Assembly: GCF_023065955.2 (NCBI RefSeq)
Contig: NW_026622919.1
Location: 1,190,501 to 1,254,500, forward strand
Reading direction: 5' to 3'
DNA length: 64,000 nucleotides
DNA from: Ursus arctos
Lineage: Eukaryota; Chordata; Mammalia; Carnivora; Ursidae
Part shown: piece after piece, positions 42,265-56,968 of the stretch
Layout: each line of letters opens with the position of its first letter
Position numbering within the stretch: the stretch's first letter is position 1
Notes under the pieces: generated by a model
Told to the model about the DNA's origin: nothing
Database searches by the model: none
What the model saw: the letters and a program-made list of their open reading frames with translations, nothing else
Made by a program: the position numbers and the translations under genes

Positions 42265-44285
42265 GGCTCTTGGCCCTGCTCCCCGCGGTCCACACAGTGG
42301 GGAGGCCAGGGGGAAGCAGGCAGCCTGGCAGCGAGGACCTCCAGACGCTTCAAGCTGCCTCTCCTAGAGCCTCTGACGAGGGAGGGAGGGAGGGCGGCAA
42401 GAGCCCAGTGAGCTCTTGGCCCCAGAGTCTGTCACGAGGCCCGTGGGAGGCCGGTTCCCCCGGCCCTGCACAGCCTCTGCCCGGCCTCTGGGAAGGAATT
42501 GGCTCAGGCTCCCCGACTGGGTCCAGAGAATCTCAGGGTCTGCTGCACCCGAAGCAGGGCCCCCTGAGAGCAGCCCAGCAGCTGCAGGCTGCTGACCCTG
42601 GTGACCTCTTCGTTTTGGACGGGGTGGGGGCAATAGTTTGGTTGGTTTTGTCCAAAGGTGAGGACTGCGATGGGGTGTTTTCAGCCCCTGCCGTCCTTCA
42701 GCTGCTGACCCAGGTGAGGCCCTGCACCTGTAGCCGGGCCCCGCGGAAGCGGAGGGCTGGCACCCTTTTCCTCTAGTGGGTGGGCCTGTCCTTTCCTTCC
42801 TTCCGATGGAACTCCTCATGAGGCCTAACTTAAGAGCCCGTGCAGGAAACGGAAGGGAAACGACCGTGGAAGCTCAACGCGCCCCCTCCCACCCTGGGCT
42901 GGCCACCAGCTTTCCTTCCGTCCCTCCCCAAGTTGGGGTAGTAAGTTGAGAGTCACAGGGCCCTCCCTGGACCCCCACCCCACCCGGGTCCCCAGCTTCA
43001 GGGGCGCGGTGTTGTCGGGCTTTGCCACACTTCAGACTCCTGGACCCCTGGGCTGCAGGGCCCCCTGAGCAGGGGGACAAAGAGGGACCAGCCAGCCTCT
43101 GCATTGACTCAGCAGGAGGAGGACACCGGGGCAGCCAGGGGTTCCTGCTGACTCTGGAGTCAGCCCTACCCCTGCCCAGGGTCCCCTGCTGGGCGTCCTT
43201 CTAAGTGGGGACTGCAGCAGCCAGGGAGCCCGCTGGGACACGGCTGGAGGAGGCCCAGAGCCTGGGGGTCTGGGAAGTCAGTGCCCCTGGAGACAGGTCC
43301 ACTCAGGTGCAATGGGATTGTGCATCCCCCTGATGGCCTCTGAGTAGAGGGCCAGTGGGTCTAACTCCCCTGGCCTCCCTGAGGCCCAGCTGGCCAGCCA
43401 TTCCCCATGGGGTGGGGGACACCCCCAAGACAGGCTCCAGACCTCATTTTGCCTTCCTGCCCTCTGGAACCTAGCCCTGCCAGAGGCCCCAGTTCATGCT
43501 CTGAAGGGAACTCAAGGTCAGCCTCAGCGGGGCGGGGGGGCAGGAATGAACCCAGACTCGGACAAAGTAGGTAATTAAGCCTGAGTGTGGGGCAGGGGAG
43601 GCCACTGCGGGCGAGCCATGGTCCCTCACGGCCGCGCCTCAGCACTCATGGCTGTGGGCAGCTCCTGCTTCTTCACTGCGGTCAGAGGAGAGGTGAGTGC
43701 AGAGCTCTGGCCTCAGGAGAGGCTGTGCCCAGCCGGGGAGCAGCCCCCTGTCACCCCGGAGCCGGAGCCGGAGCCGTGTGTCTGGCTGCCTCCCGCGCCC
43801 CCATCCCTGCCTGGCCTACTCACTCCCTCCTTCACAGATGGATTCACTGCCCTGTGCCTGGGACTTTGAGGTGTTTGGGGGGACACCCAAGAGGGAGTGA
43901 CCCCAGGAGCGGCCCCCCCAGTAAGGAAGAGCTTTGTCCTCAGGAAACCCCGTGAGCAAGGCAGGGCCAGAGTGGGACTCTCCCAGCCGGAGGGCCTCCT
44001 GGGGTGGGGCGGTCAGGGGCCCCTCCAAGGGCAAACATGGAACTGGCCTGGATGACCCTGGGGACCCCCGGAGCGGTGTGGACAGGCGCGGAAGCCAGAC
44101 AGGAGACCACCTCTGCCCGCCCCGGGGGGCTGGGGGGCCCCAGGAGGGCAGACGGCGTGGGTGGGTTGGGGTGACCCTGTGCCGGCTGTTTCGGGAGTGT
44201 CCGGGGGCACAGGGGCTCCGGGGACTGGCGGTCCCTGCCCGCCCCGCAGCCTCTACGCGCCCCGCCCACCCCCACTCGGAGTCCA
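42265..44285. other. PCYT2-NPB convergent intergenic region
   Basis: PCYT2 ends from the left and NPB ends from the right. No frame has a domain, and no SINE is visible. I see nothing functional that can be supported. Confidence 0.6.
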
Positions 44286-44298
44286 GCTGCGCTTCTCG

Positions 44299-44304
44299 TT
44301 TATT
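44299..44304 (-). promoter_or_regulatory. NPB: Poly(A) signal of NPB
   Basis: TTTATT on the given strand is AATAAA on the NPB strand, 85 bases after the NPB stop codon. A very short 3' UTR is normal for a small neuropeptide gene. Confidence 0.75.
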
Positions 44305-44388
44305 CAGGGAGCCGATCGGCGCGGGGGTGGGGGAGGCGCTGGGCGTGGGCGGCGGGGGCCAGGCGAGGTCGGGTCCCGGGGTCGGGGC

Positions 44389-44847
44389 TCAGGCGCCGCG
44401 ACAGTCGGCCGCGCGGAGCGACAGGAACACGTCCGCCTGGCACGGGAAGGTGGCGCGGCCGTCGGGGAGTCGCTCGCAGCTCCGCAGCTTCGGGGACACG
44501 TCCTTGACACACGCGGCCTGGGGGCGGGAGGAGGCTGAGGGGTCGCCCCGCGCCCCGACCCCGCGCCCCGCCACCCTCCCCCCGGCCCCGCCCGCCGCAC
44601 TCACGAGGCTCCGCAGGCGGGGACGCGGCTCGACGACGGCGCCCGCCCGGCCCGGGGGTCCCGCGCTCCCGGGGGGCTCGGAGCGGCGCGCGTGCGGGGA
44701 CCTGCGGAAGCCGGACAGCAGCCCCGCCGCGCGGCCCACGGAGTAGGAGCTGGGCCCCGCCGCCGGCTTGTACCACGCGAGGCCGGGCGGCGCCAGCAGC
44801 AGGCACAGCGCCAGGGCGGCGGCCACCAGCGTCGCGGACCGGGCCAT
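44389..44847 (-). CDS. NPB: Neuropeptide B precursor
   Basis: Two coding exons on the minus strand: 44847-44605 (81 codons) and 44517-44389, joined across an 87-nt intron (44604-44518, GTGAGT...CAG). Product 123 residues; human 125. NPB is secreted and activates the receptors NPBWR1 and NPBWR2. Visible: a signal peptide (residues 1-24, hydrophobic [14 protein letters not shown]) ending just before Trp25, then mature NPB beginning [15 protein letters not shown], with a dibasic RR at mature positions 24-25 giving the 23/29-residue forms and ARR after position 29. Compared with my memory of human NPB, mature positions 8, 23 and 28 are Pro, Phe and His instead of His, Leu and Tyr. The exon 2 part ([13 protein letters not shown]...) is the conserved cysteine-containing tail. 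The intron length is a multiple of three and stop-free, so an unspliced message would read as 152 residues. Confidence 0.94.
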   Translation of the reverse strand: MARSATLVAAALALCLLLAPPGLAWYKPAAGPSSYSVGRAAGLLSGFRRSPHARRSEPPGSAGPPGRAGAVVEPRPRLRSLVSAAGGAGGRVAGRGVGARGDPSASSRPQAACVKDVSPKLRSCERLPDGRATFPCQADVFLSLRAADCRGA

Positions 44848-44900
44848 GGGGACGCGGGCGGCGGGCGGGCGGCGGGGCTCAGAGCCTCGGCGGCGGCCGC

Positions 44901-44907
44901 CTTATAT
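44901..44907 (-). promoter_or_regulatory. NPB: TATA-like box of NPB
   Basis: CTTATAT on the given strand is ATATAAG on the NPB strand, about 55 bases upstream of the NPB ATG. The 5' UTR is therefore probably only about 25-30 bases long. Confidence 0.6.
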
Positions 44908-44929
44908 CTGCGGCGCGGGGCGCGGGGGC

Positions 44930-46890
44930 GGGAGCAGAGCAGCCATCGGGGCCCCCCCGCCCGCAGCAAGAAGCCGTGCCTCCCGCGCGGGGGCCAGCGC
45001 CCCCACCCTCCCCGCCCCTGCCTGCTCCTTCGGGGAGGGGAGCCCGGGCCGCGCCCCCTGCCCGTCGTCCTGCCTGGAGAGGGCCTCAGTGGGAGCAGCG
45101 GGCCAGCGCGGCAGCACCGAGCCCCCAACTAGCCCAGGGCGTCCCAGCCCTAACAGTTACCCCCCAGAGGTCCTCGGTGCTCAGTGCTCAGGAGACTGGG
45201 GAGAGACGACTGTGCCCAGGGGACGCTTTCTCCTGCCCTAAAGGGAAACTGACCCCAGGGCCAGGGCTTCTTGAGGGGACATCAAAGTCTGGGCGGGCCT
45301 GGGGCCACGTTGTTTCACACCCATGGGGGAAGCTTCTACTCACAGGGCTACTACTGGTGGGGTCCTTTAGGAAGAGGAGGGCAGCAAGGCCAGGCCTGAC
45401 CTCTAGAAATGGCACCAAGGGACAGCTGACAGGAACCCAGAGGCCTCTCCCACCCAGCTCGGCCCTTGGGGTGGGTGCCCTCGGGAGCCTCAGGCCTTCT
45501 CTCGGGAGCACCTGTGTTCAACAGATGAATCAGACCCAGTCCCTGACTCAAGCCACAGCCAAATGGGAAAACAGAGCTGGCCGGAGGGCAAGCAGCGCAG
45601 CCCACTGCAGGAAGATCGGGGAGCTCTGCGGGGGGGGGGGGGGGGGGGGGGGGAGCAGGGGAGTGTTTGCCAAGGCAGGTGGTGTGAGCCTGTGGGGGGG
45701 GGGGAGGAGAGCAGGCTGAGGTTCCGCAGGCCTGAGAGGACCTCGCAGGGGCCCCGAGCTTCCTGGAGGGGACAGAGGGCTGGATGCGGACAGGACCTGG
45801 TAGTCAAGTGCGTGGCCAGCTTGAGGCCAAGCAGGCCCAGGAATCAGCAGGCTGGAGCCCAGGAAACACAGTGCAAAGAGTCCAAGTGGCAGGGAAGTGT
45901 GCTCCCTAAACACCCTGGTCACAACGTGTCTTCCTTTAGGCGTGTCCTCCCCCGGACAGACACCGGCACGGGCGCCCTGGCAGCTGGGTTTCTGGACACG
46001 GGACATAGGCCCTCCAGCTTGGGGAAGGGTGGTGGTCCTCAAAGCTTCCTTCCCTCTGGGGACAACATCCAGACAGGAAGTAGAGTGCCACGGCAGTGAC
46101 GGACCAGGAGGCCAGCCTGAGTGAACTCCCTGGTCTGCCCCCCCTCCGCCATGCGCTGAGGACAAGCAGTGTCAGAGTGCTCGACAGCTAGCCACCCGCG
46201 AGGCACAGGGCAGTGACCCCCAAGGGGTGTCCCTTGGGAACAGAGAGGAAAGCGCTAGTGCCAAGTGACTCCTTGCAGCTCCCAGGGACATGCCGCCTGC
46301 AGCGGTCTGTCCAGAAGTAGCCCAGACTCCCAGGGCTGGGACCATGGCCCCCAGGGCCACCCCCAACCTGGAGCTGTGGACTAACAGAGGTGTCCGAAGG
46401 AGCCTCCCACGGGCTGTTCTTCTCTAAGCAGAGGACCTCAGATACCTGGGGACACTGATGTCCCTGACGTGGCCCACACTGGGTACGTCACAGCCCAGAT
46501 GCTCAAGCTGGCCTCTAGCTGGAACAAGGGAGAAGGGACTGAGACCACCGGCAGCAGGAGCGCCGAATCAGAGTCCCACGGCCTCGTCTGCGAGGCGGCC
46601 CCCAGCTTCGAGCAGGTGAGAGGCGAGATGACGGGCCCCAGGCCTTTGTGCCACTGTCGCTTCGCTTCTCCTGCTGGCAAACATGCACCTCCCAGGGTAT
46701 GTGCCCCACCAGGCCTTCCAGCCCCCAAAGCCAGTCACTCTTGCCCCGGGCTCTTCTGGCTGATCCTGCGCTCCTTCTCCTCCCAGGGCTGTGACTCAGA
46801 GCCTTGGCGGCATCGCACCGAGATGTTTACTCGCGAGTTTTCCTAGCAACGCACTGCCAGGCCGCACCGGGCCCAAGAAAACAGGCAACC
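44930..46890. other. NPB-ANAPC11 intergenic region
   Basis: No gene recognised. Contains a 24-base G-run and a second short G-run (45694-45703). Open frames lack domains. Confidence 0.6.
45630..45653 (+). repeat. Poly-G tract (24 G)
   Basis: Uninterrupted G-run in GAGCTCTGCG...GAGCAGGG. Length may be unreliable in an assembly. Confidence 0.9.
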
Positions 46891-46916
46891 AGAGGCCTCC
46901 AGCAAGGTTCAGGTAA

Positions 46917-46922
46917 TTTAAT
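46917..46922 (-). promoter_or_regulatory. ANAPC11: Poly(A) signal of ANAPC11
   Basis: TTTAAT on the given strand is ATTAAA on the ANAPC11 strand, about 145 bases after the stop codon. Confidence 0.6.
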
Positions 46923-47067
46923 GAGTTCTACTTATTGGATAAAAGCGTCACCATTTGAAGGAAAACAAATGCAGCTCCAGTCCTCGTGTCAACCCTGTCG
47001 CGGCCCAGAGGGGGCTGTCGCCAGGGGAGAGTGCGGCCGGCCAGTCCGCGGCCGGGGCTTGGGCGCC

Positions 47068-50000
47068 TCACTCCTTGAACTTCCACTCCTGGCGGCACAT
47101 GGGACAGTGCTGCTGCACCTGCTGCGCGTTCAGCCACTTCAGGATGCAGTGCATGTGGAAGCAGTGGGAGCACTGGCCCCACACCAGGGGGCAGTCGTCG
47201 CCCGGCACCTTGCCTGCGGGAGGGGCGAGAGCACCAGGCCGGTCACACAGAGCAAGGGACCTGCGGATGTCCGGATGTCCGGCACCTGCCCCAGCCCCCC
47301 GCGGCCCGGGGGCGGGGGGTTCCTGTCCAGAGCCTCTCACACCTTGTGCTTCAGAAAAGACAGAACTCAGGAGCACGAGCACACTGTGCAGCGTGCACGC
47401 ACACACATGCACACTCACACCCACGCACGCACACGGATGCACGCACGCACACTCACACGCACACACACGGATGCATGCACGCACGTGCACACCCACCCAC
47501 ACACGCACACACACGTGGATGCACGCATGCACACTCACACGCACGCATGCACACGGATGCACGCACGCACTCACACGCACGCACACGGATGCATGCACAC
47601 ACGTGCACACCTGCATGCACACACGTGCACACCCACACGCACACACACGGATGCATGCACACACGTGCACACCCACACGCACGCACGCACACGGATGCAT
47701 GCACGCACGCGCACACACACACACACATGCACGCACACCCACACGGATGCATGCGCGCACGTGCACACCCACACGCACACACACGGATGCATGCACGCAC
47801 GCGCGCACACACACACACATGCACGCACACCCACACGGATGCATGCGCGCACGTGCACACCCACACGCACCCACACGGATGCATGCACACGCGTGCACAC
47901 CCACACGGATGCATGCGCGCACGTGCACACCCACACGCACACACACGGATGCATGCACGCACGCGCACACACACACACATGCACGCACACCCACACGGAT
48001 GCATGCGCGCACGTGCACACCCACACGCACACACACGGATGCATGCACGCACGCGCACACACACACACACATGCACGCACACCCACACGGATGCATGCGC
48101 GCACGTGCACACCCACACGCACACCCACACGGATGCATGCGCGCACGTGCACACCCACACGCACACACGCGGATGCATGCAAGCGCACGCACACTCACAC
48201 ACATGCCCGCGCATGCACACACACACACGCCCAGGCACACACATACACGTGCGTGCACGCAAGCGCATATGCATAGGCCTGCAATGGTGGCCCTCGCTCT
48301 GCCCTCCCCTGCGAGGGGGTGCTCGGTTGCTGGGAGGGCTCTGGCCTAGCCCACAGGCCCTGCCTCCCAGGGTCTGGGCCCGTCTACAGACACACCACAG
48401 CTCTGCCACTTCACCTGGGATACCACCGTTACAGCACGAATCTACCTAGGGACACCCCCCTGCCCCCGCCACCAAAGAGCCATCCATCTGAACAGGGAAG
48501 TATTTCTTCTGATCAAGCATAGGAGAGCCGGGGCCTTGGGACTGAGGTTTCTCTCCTAGGCGGCAGGTACGGGGAGTGGTGGTTATGACCCCACCTGTCA
48601 GCAGCCGGGAGTAAGCATGCTGCTACCTCCCACCTCTTTTTCATCTCTGGCCTGAAAGGGCCCCACGTCCAGGTCCCAGGGCACATGCTGCTAGCACTCC
48701 ACTCCACATGCATGGAAATGCTACTTCTATGGATGGGTACGGGGAGACCGCCACACTGCCTGTCATCAGAAGAAAAAGGGGTCTCTGATTTCCTCTGATT
48801 CCCGAGAAGTAAGAAAATCCCACCAAACAGCTAATGCCAACAGAGCACAATGACCTCCCTCAGGCCAAGTGTCAGGGTCCCCGTGGGCACTGAGGTGCCG
48901 TGGCTTGCTGCCTCCACCCCTCCTCAGGGTGCCATCCCCCCATCGCTGACCCGGGGGTCCTCTACACGAACAGCTGTACCCAGATGTCTCTGATGCACAA
49001 ACACAAGGACCAGATAGACAAGCCAGGGCCGGGACAGACAGGACACCTCGTCCTGGCAGCAGCTCTATGTCAACACACGTCCAGTTGCAAGTTGGGAGCT
49101 CATCCCAGGACAGAGACTGCCTTTAGACCCCCGTGCCCACCACCGTTCCTCGACACCAAACACAGGCTGCACGATCCTGCTAAGTAACACCACAGACAAC
49201 GCCGTGCTCCCACTCGGCACCTGCTCCTCGCTGACGGAGGGGCCGGGAACCTTGCGGGGCTCTCGGCCAACCTCACCGCGCTCGGCAACCTCCACGTCAC
49301 TGCTCTGCCGGACAGGAGGCCCGGGCACCTGGTGCACCAAGGCACCTGCCACTTCTGCGTGGCTTGTGTGGGCGCCAGGTCAGGAACACGCGTGGGCTCT
49401 TCAGTGTCCTTCCACGTCTACTGAAAGCGTGCAGCTCCCCAGTCCCTGAGCAGCCCCCGCCCCGCGGGGGTGCCTGAATCCCACCAGGTCACAACAGCCA
49501 CCACTACGTCTTTTTATTCACTTGTTCGGGTGGTGTTTTTTGAACTTTTAAAAAATCCTTTTTGTAATAAAACATCACTGCTTTTCTGAAACTTTGATGA
49601 CAAAACAACCAGAAAATTATGTACTTGGCAAATACAGAATTATTGTACTCACTTTTCTTCCCCAGCCACTGGGGGAGGGGGGAAGTGGGGGACCCTATGT
49701 CAGGAGAGCCCACTCGGTGCGGACACCTGAGATTACATCCCCCCAAGCCCCCAGGGCCTTCCTGAGCCCAGCAGAACTCAGCTTGGAATGAGTCCCCTGC
49801 AAAGAGAGGATACCCTGGTGGCCCACTGACGGTGGAGTACCCAGGCCACATGGCCTCAGAGGGGCCAGGCTTATTAGGACAAAGGAGCACATCTAGTAAC
49901 ATCACCTGCAGGGAGCCGCCCCCCCCCCCCCCCCAGGCTGTGATGAGCACAGAAGCAGGGACAGTGACTCAGCCAAGCGCTTGTTGTGTCTGGATGGAAA

Positions 50001-52019
50001 CCCTTTGTAATGAAAACACCTCTCAGGAAGACACTGACTCCCAAAGCCCTCTGGGGCTGGGCTGATTACAGCCTCACTCTGGGTTGGTCCCAAGAGTCAG
50101 CTTTAGCAAGAGAAACCCGGTGTCACTTCATCCGTGTGAAGAGCACCTAGGCTTGTCACACACTTTGCACATTACGACTGGCTCTCAAACGTGACCTCGG
50201 GTCTGAACACCAGGCTCGCATCTCCTACCCTGTAGCCGGCAGGTCCCCTTCCACAGAACCGAGCACACCGGCAAACGCGGGTGCCAGCCACAGGCCCAGC
50301 CGCAGCGCCAGCAGCCGGGCGCCCGGCCCTCTCCACCACACTGCTCCCTTCCCACGGCCAGGGCAGGGCTCTCCAGCACTTCTCCTTACAGAAGGTAACA
50401 ATCTGTTGCTCAAGCTGCAAGTATGTGCCCCTCCAGGCGCCCACAGCCGTGGCTGTGTCCCTAAGGATGCATTTAAGTGTGACTTAAAGCAGATTCAATA
50501 AACCCAGATCTTGAGCACTACTACTAAGTAAAACGTAACCAACTAGAACCAGTCAGTGATCTTCTAAGATTACATCCGATCTGAGTAAATCAGGATGGAT
50601 GAAGTCCTGAGAGAGGAGATCTCCTTTCAGCCAAAGCAAATGTAAAGATTAAGCCTAGAATATTGGGCGCCTGGGTGGCTCAATCGGTGAAGCGTCTGCC
50701 TTCGGCTCAGGTCATGATGCCAGGGTCCTGGGATGGAGCCCCACGTCGGGCTCCCGGCTCGGCAGGGAGTCTGCTTCTCCCTCTGCCCCCACCCCGTTTG
50801 TGCGCTCCATCAAACAAATAAATAAATATAAATCTTAAAAGCTTAAACTTAGAATAAAATAGTATTTGCACTAAAATTCAATAATTTCAATTTCACTGTA
50901 AGAAGTAAAAACCCAATTATTATTCTGGGCACTCACCTGACCCCACAAAAAAGTCCTGGTCACTCACGGGACAGAGGGTCCCCTCAGCACTCCCTACGTC
51001 CCATGTTCCTCTTGGGATTGCCCCTGTTCCTTCAAGGGTCAATTTGCTTCTGTTTAAGTTCACTCGGGTTTGGCTAAAAACAAAATTCACTGGTGCAAAG
51101 ACCTGTTTTTGACTTAAAAATATACTCAAAGCGTTTCTACTTCACAGAGCATACTGGGAACAAAGATGAATCAAAAACCACCACAAAGAAGAAATCTGAT
51201 CAAACCTGGGGGGATCTCTGTGAGACAACCCACCAACCTTGCTAAAAGGTCAGATGCCTTGAGAAAGTTGAGAGAGAGGCGGAAGGGCTTGTTCTGTATT
51301 AATACCGAACTGCCAGGGCAGAGCAAAGCAAGCAGTCGTGGGTCCTGCTCACATCACACAGCAAAGAGACACCTACGGACACCCGGAAAAATCTGAGCAA
51401 GGACTAGGAATGGGGGTGACCCAAAGGACTCATCATCGCGTCATGTATGAGGTGACAGCCCTGCCCGTGAAAGGTCGGAGTTACGTTCAGAGACTCGACT
51501 GAGGTGGAACCAGGCGTCCTAGTTCGAGGTTACTGGAAGACACTTGAAAACCATGAAGCAAAGATGGAAAGGTCCCTTATCTGTGTGCTGGGTGAAGGGA
51601 GGGGTACCCCTACAATATTCTGGATGTTGTTCTCTCGAGAATCTCCAAACACAGAGTTCTAAATATCTCTCCGCCCCACGGACTTCACAGCGAAGTCTGA
51701 CCACAATAAGAGACAACACCACTTTTTCTTATAAAACTTTTGATGAGCTCTTTATACAAACGTGGGCCCAAACACCTGGCTTTTTTCTGTCAACTTTTCT
51801 TGAGGAAAGGGACACCAAAACCCAATGACTTTGTGCAGTATTTCTGGGGAGATGCCATGGCCAGGCCAGCAGGCAAAGCTCAAGAGGGAGGGAATACAGG
51901 GGACACTCACAGTCCGGGCAGCAGCCATTAAAGGCCATCCGGCAGATGCCACAGTTCTCGTCGTTGGCCACCCAGAGCCAAGTGGCCACACCATTCCAGC
52001 ACTTAATCTTCACCTTCAT
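47068..52019 (-). CDS. ANAPC11: Anaphase-promoting complex subunit 11 (RING-H2 subunit)
   Basis: Two coding exons on the minus strand: 52019-51911 (36 codons plus one base) and 47213-47068, across a 4.7 kb intron. They join as TG|TGC-type phase 1 into 84 residues, the exact family length. ANAPC11 is the catalytic RING subunit of the APC/C ubiquitin ligase: with the cullin ANAPC2 it recruits the E2 enzymes that ubiquitinate cyclins and securin. The zinc ligands of the RING are present: C23, C26, C34/C37, C44, C51, H53, H56, H58, C59, C73 and C76, ending [12 protein letters not shown]. Trp48 and Trp63 of the E2-contact face are kept. Residue 65 is Asn where human, from memory, has His. An acceptor at 52031-52032, eleven bases before the ATG, shows that a 5' UTR exon lies upstream; a donor-like GCT|GTAAGG on this strand at 52961 is a candidate. 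Confidence 0.97.
47392..48262. repeat. ACACGC/GGATGCATG higher-order tandem array in the ANAPC11 intron
   Basis: About 870 bases of alternating purine-pyrimidine sequence built from CACACGCACAC, GGATGCATGC and GCACGTGCACACCC blocks. From 47745 on, the GGATGCATG marks recur at about 40 and 50-52 bases alternately (47745, 47785, 47837, 47877, 47907, 47947, 47997, 48037, 48089, 48131, 48171), so a roughly 90-92-base dimer is the main higher-order unit. The array starts about 180 bases from ANAPC11 coding exon 2. Confidence 0.95.
49513..49518 (-). promoter_or_regulatory. Possible intronic poly(A) signal on the ANAPC11 strand
   Basis: TTTATT on the given strand is AATAAA on the minus strand, inside the ANAPC11 intron and next to A/T-rich sequence. 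It could end an alternative ANAPC11 transcript; there is no other support. Confidence 0.3.
50665..50840 (+). mobile_element. Can-SINE in the ANAPC11 intron
   Basis: Head GGGCGCCTGGGTGGCTCAAT, a body with GGGATGGAGCCCCACGTCGGG and tail AATAAATAAATATAAATC. Imperfect flanks (CCTAGAATA / CTTAGAATA) suggest an old target duplication. Confidence 0.92.
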
Positions 52020-52859
52020 GGCCGCAGAGCCTACAGGTGGAGGGGAAGAGATCACCTGGCTATACTTAGTCTGCACAGCCACAGCATCTAGGCACCCAAG
52101 GGGAGCCGCTCCGAGCCCGAGGGTCAGCTCGGGGCTGGAGCTGCTGCCAGAGCTCTGAGAAATCCGGACGGACGCACACATTTGTCAGCAAGGCCGGCAG
52201 GGGCAGGGCCCCGGTGCCCTGGGAGGACAGAGCGCCCCAAGAGCTAGGCTCCTTACACATTCAGGGTATCTACAAAAGTTGCACGGTCGCCCGGCGTCCA
52301 CAAAAGGGGGCACGGGCTTCCACCAATTGCAAAAACGAACCAAACGGTGCTTTTCAAAGGAATATACTAACCTAGAGTTGACAAGAGCCCCCAACCCAGC
52401 TGACTACGAGTTCACACCAGGGAACAACCACCCAGACCGCTCGGCCTGCGGCCCTTGTCAGCGAGAGCTTTGGTCGGTGCCGCCACCACCGGTCAAGAGT
52501 GCGGAGGAGGGGGGTGCGGGGCGGGACCAGGGCGCGGGGAGAGGGTGAAATGCGGGATAGGGGTGCGGTGCGGGGAAAGCGAGGAGCGCGGGGAGAGGGT
52601 GGAGTGCGCGGAAGGGATGGGGTGCGGACGCGGGGGAGGGAGGATGGGAAGAAGGCGCGGGAGAGCGGGGAGAGGGTGGGGGCGGGGCGCGGGTTCGGAG
52701 AGAGGGTGCGGGAGGGGGCGTGGCTCCGGCTTGGGGAGAAAGTGGGGCGCGGGGTGGGTGCGCGGGGGAGAAGTGCGGGTTGAAGGCAGGCGGGAAAGGG
52801 CGGGGGAGGGGCGGCGCGCCCGTCCCGCCCTAACGGCTGCGCTCCGCCCCGCGCTCTCG

Positions 52860-56681
<3,822 letters not shown>

Positions 56682-56962
56682 AGAGCACGGCAGATCCTCG
56701 AGCGGAGCAGGACCCAGATGTCTCCTCCGTGCTCCCTGCTGGGAGGGGGCGGTGGACTGGGGCTGTGCAGCCAATGATGGATTTGTTTGTTTTATGTTTT
56801 AAAATAGGATTTAAAAACTCATGTAAAGGTTTTTTTTTCTTTTCCTTTTTTTTTTTTTTTTTTTTTTAAATTCTGAAGCAGCCCTGTTTTGTACTGAGTT
56901 ATTTTTGGGATAAATGTTACCGGTTGCCGTTGTGGGGAAGGTGGTGTTTTCACCTTTGCCAT

Positions 56963-56968
56963 AATAAA
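56963..56968 (+). promoter_or_regulatory. ALYREF: Poly(A) signal of ALYREF
   Basis: AATAAA in TTTGCCATAATAAAACAGAG, about 285 bases after the stop, followed by GACGTGTGTGG. A T/A-run at 56829-56868 lies in the same 3' UTR. Confidence 0.88.

Larger units (their letters stand above)
48270..51910 (-). other. Remainder of the ANAPC11 intron
   Basis: No coding exon of a known gene is seen. It carries one Can-SINE (50665-50840), a C-run at 49919-49934 and an A/T-rich patch at 49500-49660 that resembles a 3' UTR end on the minus strand. Confidence 0.55.

Noticed and set aside
47392..48262. Regularly spaced repeats that might suggest a CRISPR array
   Set aside because: Spacers are themselves repeats of the same unit, the setting is a mammalian intron, and no cas-like gene exists. 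It is a tandem satellite.
46804..48449. Long His/Thr-rich and Cys/Val-rich open frames (up to 490 codons) on both strands
   Set aside because: They are translations of the ACACGC tandem array, open in every frame because of its composition. No domain and no conserved start.
49504..49950. 148-codon minus-strand frame near the intronic poly(A)-like signal
   Set aside because: Low-complexity start encoded by a C-run and no family resemblance; I keep only the poly(A) signal as a low-confidence feature.
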